Part shown: positions 4,634 to 6,582 of the stretch, one piece after another
Numbering within the stretch: the first letter of the stretch is position 1
Layout of the letters: every line of letters begins with the position of its first letter
Assembly (NCBI GenBank): GCA_021784375.1
Contig: JAJXSV010000113.1
Span: 1-6,582, forward strand
Source of the DNA: Actinomycetes bacterium
GTDB taxonomy: Bacteria > Actinomycetota > Actinomycetes > S36-B12 > UBA5976
Direction: 5' to 3'
Length of the DNA stretch: 6,582 bases
Made by a program: the position numbers and the translations under genes
Notes under the pieces: model-generated
Database searches by the model: none
What the model was told of the DNA's origin: nothing
What the model saw: only the letters and a program-made list of their open reading frames with translations

Positions 4634-5557
4634 TCAGCGGGAGTGCCGGATCGCGGTGGTGTAGCGCGGACGATCGGCGAGATCGCGATGATCCTGCACG
4701 TCGAGGAAGGCTCCGTGCTGGCGCATGAGCTGGGGCAGGCTGCCGGCGATCACAGTGTCGTTGTCGGTCGCGGAAGGCTGCCGCTCGCCCTGCGCATCGG
4801 CGTGCTCGATGACCAAGTAGCCGCCGTCCTGCAGGCACATGGCCGCCGTGTCCAACAGGCCCCGGATGACGTCGAAACCATCCGCACCACCGAACAGCGC
4901 GACATGCGGATCGTGCTGCAGCACCTCGGGATCGCGGGGCACCATGCCCTCGGGAATGTAGGGCGGATTGGCCACGATGACCGCTGCGCGCTGTTCGAAA
5001 CGGCGCAGGGCCTCGAGATCACTCACATCGGCGTCCAGCAGTTCCAGGCGGTTGCCGCGAGCAGCGATGGCCGGTGCCAGTCGCTCCGCGTTGCGACGAC
5101 CCCAGGCCTGAGCCTCCGCGTACTTCTCCACGGCGACCACGTCGACGTTGTCCAGTTCGGTGGCAAGCGAGAGCGCGATGGGCGCTGCACCGGAGCAGAG
5201 ATCGAGCAGGAGCGGCCGCGTCATCGCCTGTTCGCGCACCCAGCGCAGTGCCGCTTCCACCACGACTTCCGTCTCGGGCCGTGGAACCAGCGCACCCGGT
5301 CCGATCTCCAGTTCGAGGTAACGGAAGGGTGCCAGGCCCGTGAGATGCTGCAGCGGCACCCGCGCCTGCCGGGCCGAGATCACACGTTCAAAGTTCATGC
5401 GCTGCTCGTAATCGAGCTCATCCACCAGCAGCAGGCGCGCGCGCTTGACGCCCAGCACATGACAGAGCAGCAACTCGGCATCGGTGCGCGCCGAGTCGAT
5501 GCCCGCTGCCGCCAGTCGTTGCGTGCCGTCGATGAGTGCCTGCCGTGCGGTCAGCAT
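4634..5557 (-). CDS. prmC: Peptide chain release factor N5-glutamine methyltransferase
   Basis: This cytoplasmic SAM-dependent enzyme methylates the glutamine of the GGQ motif in release factors 1 and 2, raising termination efficiency. The 307 residues comprise an N-terminal helical domain (about 1-75) with PLQHLTG (68-74), VPRPETE (91-97), a SAM-binding segment LLDLCSG (117-123) continuing to IALSLA (127-132), and the catalytic NPPYIPEG (197-204) that holds the target glutamine. The second glycine usually seen in SAM motif I (DLxTGSG-type) is Ala125 here. The start is ATG at 5557-5555, with GAGG at 5567-5564 and a 6-nt spacer; that ribosome-binding site overlaps the prfA stop codon. Only 8 nt separate the two genes, so the enzyme and its substrate are probably translated from one message. 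Confidence 0.96.
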   Translation of the reverse strand: MLTARQALIDGTQRLAAAGIDSARTDAELLLCHVLGVKRARLLLVDELDYEQRMNFERVISARQARVPLQHLTGLAPFRYLELEIGPGALVPRPETEVVVEAALRWVREQAMTRPLLLDLCSGAAPIALSLATELDNVDVVAVEKYAEAQAWGRRNAERLAPAIAARGNRLELLDADVSDLEALRRFEQRAAVIVANPPYIPEGMVPRDPEVLQHDPHVALFGGADGFDVIRGLLDTAAMCLQDGGYLVIEHADAQGERQPSATDNDTVIAGSLPQLMRQHGAFLDVQDHRDLADRPRYTTAIRHSR

Positions 5558-5563
5558 GGTCAG

Positions 5564-5567
5564 CCTC
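5564..5567 (-). promoter_or_regulatory. Ribosome-binding site of prmC embedded in the prfA stop
   Basis: GAGG (5567-5564) shares its first two bases with the prfA TGA (5568-5566) and lies 6 nt before the prmC ATG. Ribosomes ending prfA would cover this site, a layout typical of translational coupling. Confidence 0.5.
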
Positions 5568-6582
5568 AGGCGCCCGCGTCGGCGAGACGAGCCTCGCGAT
5601 CGGCCGCTTGCAGGGCCTCCACCATGGCATCGAGGTCGCCCTCGAGCACGCGATCAAGGTTGTTGGCCTTGTAGTTGACGCGATGGTCCGAGACGCGGTT
5701 CTCGGGATAGTTGTAGGTGCGGATGCGCTCCGAGCGATCGACCGTGCGCACCTGCGCCTTACGCGCCGTGGAGGCCTCAGCCGCCGCGGCTTCCTCGGCC
5801 GCGGCGATGAGCCGCGCGCGCAGGATGCGCATGGCCGATTCCTTGTTCTGCAACTGCGACTTCTCGTTCTGGCAGGACACCACGATGCCGGTCGGGATGT
5901 GAGTGAGCCGCACGGCGGAGTCGGTGGTGTTCACCGATTGTCCGCCCGGCCCGGAGGAACGGTAGACGTCGACGCGGATGTCGGCGTCATTGAGTTCCAC
6001 CTCGACGTCCTCGGTCTCAGGAAACACGAGCACGCCGGCAGCCGAGGTGTGGATACGGCCCTGGGATTCCGTGACCGGCACCCGCTGCACCCGATGCACG
6101 CCGCCCTCGAACTTGAGGTTGGCATAGGGCGCCGCATCGGGCGCCATGGTGCCCTTGGCCTTGACGGCCACGGATACGTCCTTGTAGCCGCCGAGATCGG
6201 ATTCCTCGGCGTCGAGCAACTCAACCTTCCAGCCCCGCTTCTCGGCCCAGCGCATGTACATGCGGAGCAGGTCGCCGGCGAAAAGCGCGGATTCCTCGCC
6301 ACCTTCACCCGCCTTGATCTCCAGGATCACGTCCGAGGAGTCCAGGGGATCGCGAGGGATGAGCAGGTCCTCAAGCTTGGATGCCATGTGGTCTCGCTCG
6401 GCACTGAGCGTCTCCACCTCGGCGGCGAAGGAGTCATCCTCTGCAGCCAGTTCGGAGGCCGCTGCGATGTCGTCCTGCAACTGGAGCCAGTGCTCGTAGG
6501 CCGCGACGATGGGCCGTAGCGCGGCATGCCGCTTGCCCAGTTTGCGCGCGAGGGCGGGGTCGGCGTGCGTTGAGGGGTCGGC
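5566..6582 (-). CDS. prfA: Peptide chain release factor 1 (5' end outside window)
   Basis: RF1 recognises UAA and UAG stop codons and triggers peptide release in the ribosomal A site. The window contains 338 codons plus the stop; the family is about 355-360 residues, so roughly 20 N-terminal residues are missing beyond the right edge. The visible sequence is open from the first complete codon (ADPSTHADP). Counting from the window edge, the key parts are [11 protein letters not shown] (about 88-98), the codon-recognition tripeptide PVT (169-171, the RF1 P-x-T class) within [13 protein letters not shown], the catalytic GGQ (213-215) within [10 protein letters not shown], and [15 protein letters not shown] near the C-terminus. 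The PVT tripeptide and the downstream motif separate it from RF2, which has SPF. It heads a tight cluster with prmC. Confidence 0.97.
   Translation of the reverse strand, partial: ADPSTHADPALARKLGKRHAALRPIVAAYEHWLQLQDDIAAASELAAEDDSFAAEVETLSAERDHMASKLEDLLIPRDPLDSSDVILEIKAGEGGEESALFAGDLLRMYMRWAEKRGWKVELLDAEESDLGGYKDVSVAVKAKGTMAPDAAPYANLKFEGGVHRVQRVPVTESQGRIHTSAAGVLVFPETEDVEVELNDADIRVDVYRSSGPGGQSVNTTDSAVRLTHIPTGIVVSCQNEKSQLQNKESAMRILRARLIAAAEEAAAAEASTARKAQVRTVDRSERIRTYNYPENRVSDHRVNYKANNLDRVLEGDLDAMVEALQAADREARLADAGA

Noticed and set aside
2601..4728. Long plus-strand open frames (2601-3671 and 3604-4728)
   Set aside because: They lie antisense to glyA and the Sua5-like gene, match no protein family I recognise, and are rich in His, Arg, Gly and Gln as expected for the reverse frames of GC-rich genes.
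4643..6519. Plus-strand open frames of 343 and 327 codons over prmC and prfA
   Set aside because: They are exact antisense to two confidently identified genes and have low-complexity, GC-driven composition; no ribosome-binding site or family motif supports them.
1..6582. tRNA/rRNA genes, insertion sequences, phage or defence genes
   Set aside because: No tRNA-like fold, transposase motif, integrase or defence domain was recognised in any frame; nearly all the window is accounted for by housekeeping genes.

Overview
This window is a compact, GC-rich stretch of chromosome in which every gene I can support lies on the minus strand. Transcription therefore runs from right (6582) to left (1). In that direction the order is prfA (5' end cut off by the window edge), prmC, a Sua5/YrdC-family gene, glyA, a wecA/rfe-type glycosyl-phosphate transferase, an AtpI-like four-helix membrane protein, a small AtpZ-like protein, and atpB (3' end cut off). 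From memory, this gene order, the GC-rich codon use and the protein sequences all fit an Actinomycetota chromosome; Streptomyces and Mycobacterium carry the same neighbourhood (prfA-prmC-sua5 ... rfe-atpI-atpB). I cannot name a genus. Nothing indicates a plasmid, phage or genomic island.

The right half (about 3970-6582) is a translation-quality block. Release factor 1 is followed after 8 nt by the PrmC methyltransferase that modifies the glutamine of its GGQ motif. After a further 13 nt comes a Sua5-like protein, whose family makes the threonylcarbamoyl-adenylate used for tRNA t6A. This Sua5-like protein has lost most of its PTDTVYG-type motif and its SAN-type motif, and it is the most unusual protein in the window. 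A 166-nt gap with a small perfect inverted repeat then leads to glyA (serine hydroxymethyltransferase), which has a strong ribosome-binding site.

Between glyA and wecA lies the most unusual DNA. A 52-bp sequence occurs twice, exactly 84 bp apart (2415-2466 and 2499-2550). Each copy can fold into a long hairpin and a third hairpin sits between them. The promoter-distal copy starts inside glyA and supplies its last three codons and its stop.

The left half (1-2365) is a membrane-protein block. WecA starts lipid-linked glycan synthesis and overlaps the start of the AtpI-like gene by 11 bp. The AtpI-like gene and the AtpZ-like gene precede atpB, the first structural gene of the F-type ATP synthase operon, which continues off the left edge. 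wecA and the AtpZ-like gene both lack a Shine-Dalgarno sequence and both have a -10-like hexamer just upstream of the start codon, so leaderless transcripts are possible there.

Overall this is a conserved housekeeping region. I do not see a new multi-gene system. The points worth a second look are the glyA-tail repeat, the degenerate Sua5, the paired AtpI/AtpZ genes and the possible leaderless starts. The long plus-strand open frames are antisense shadows produced by high GC content.
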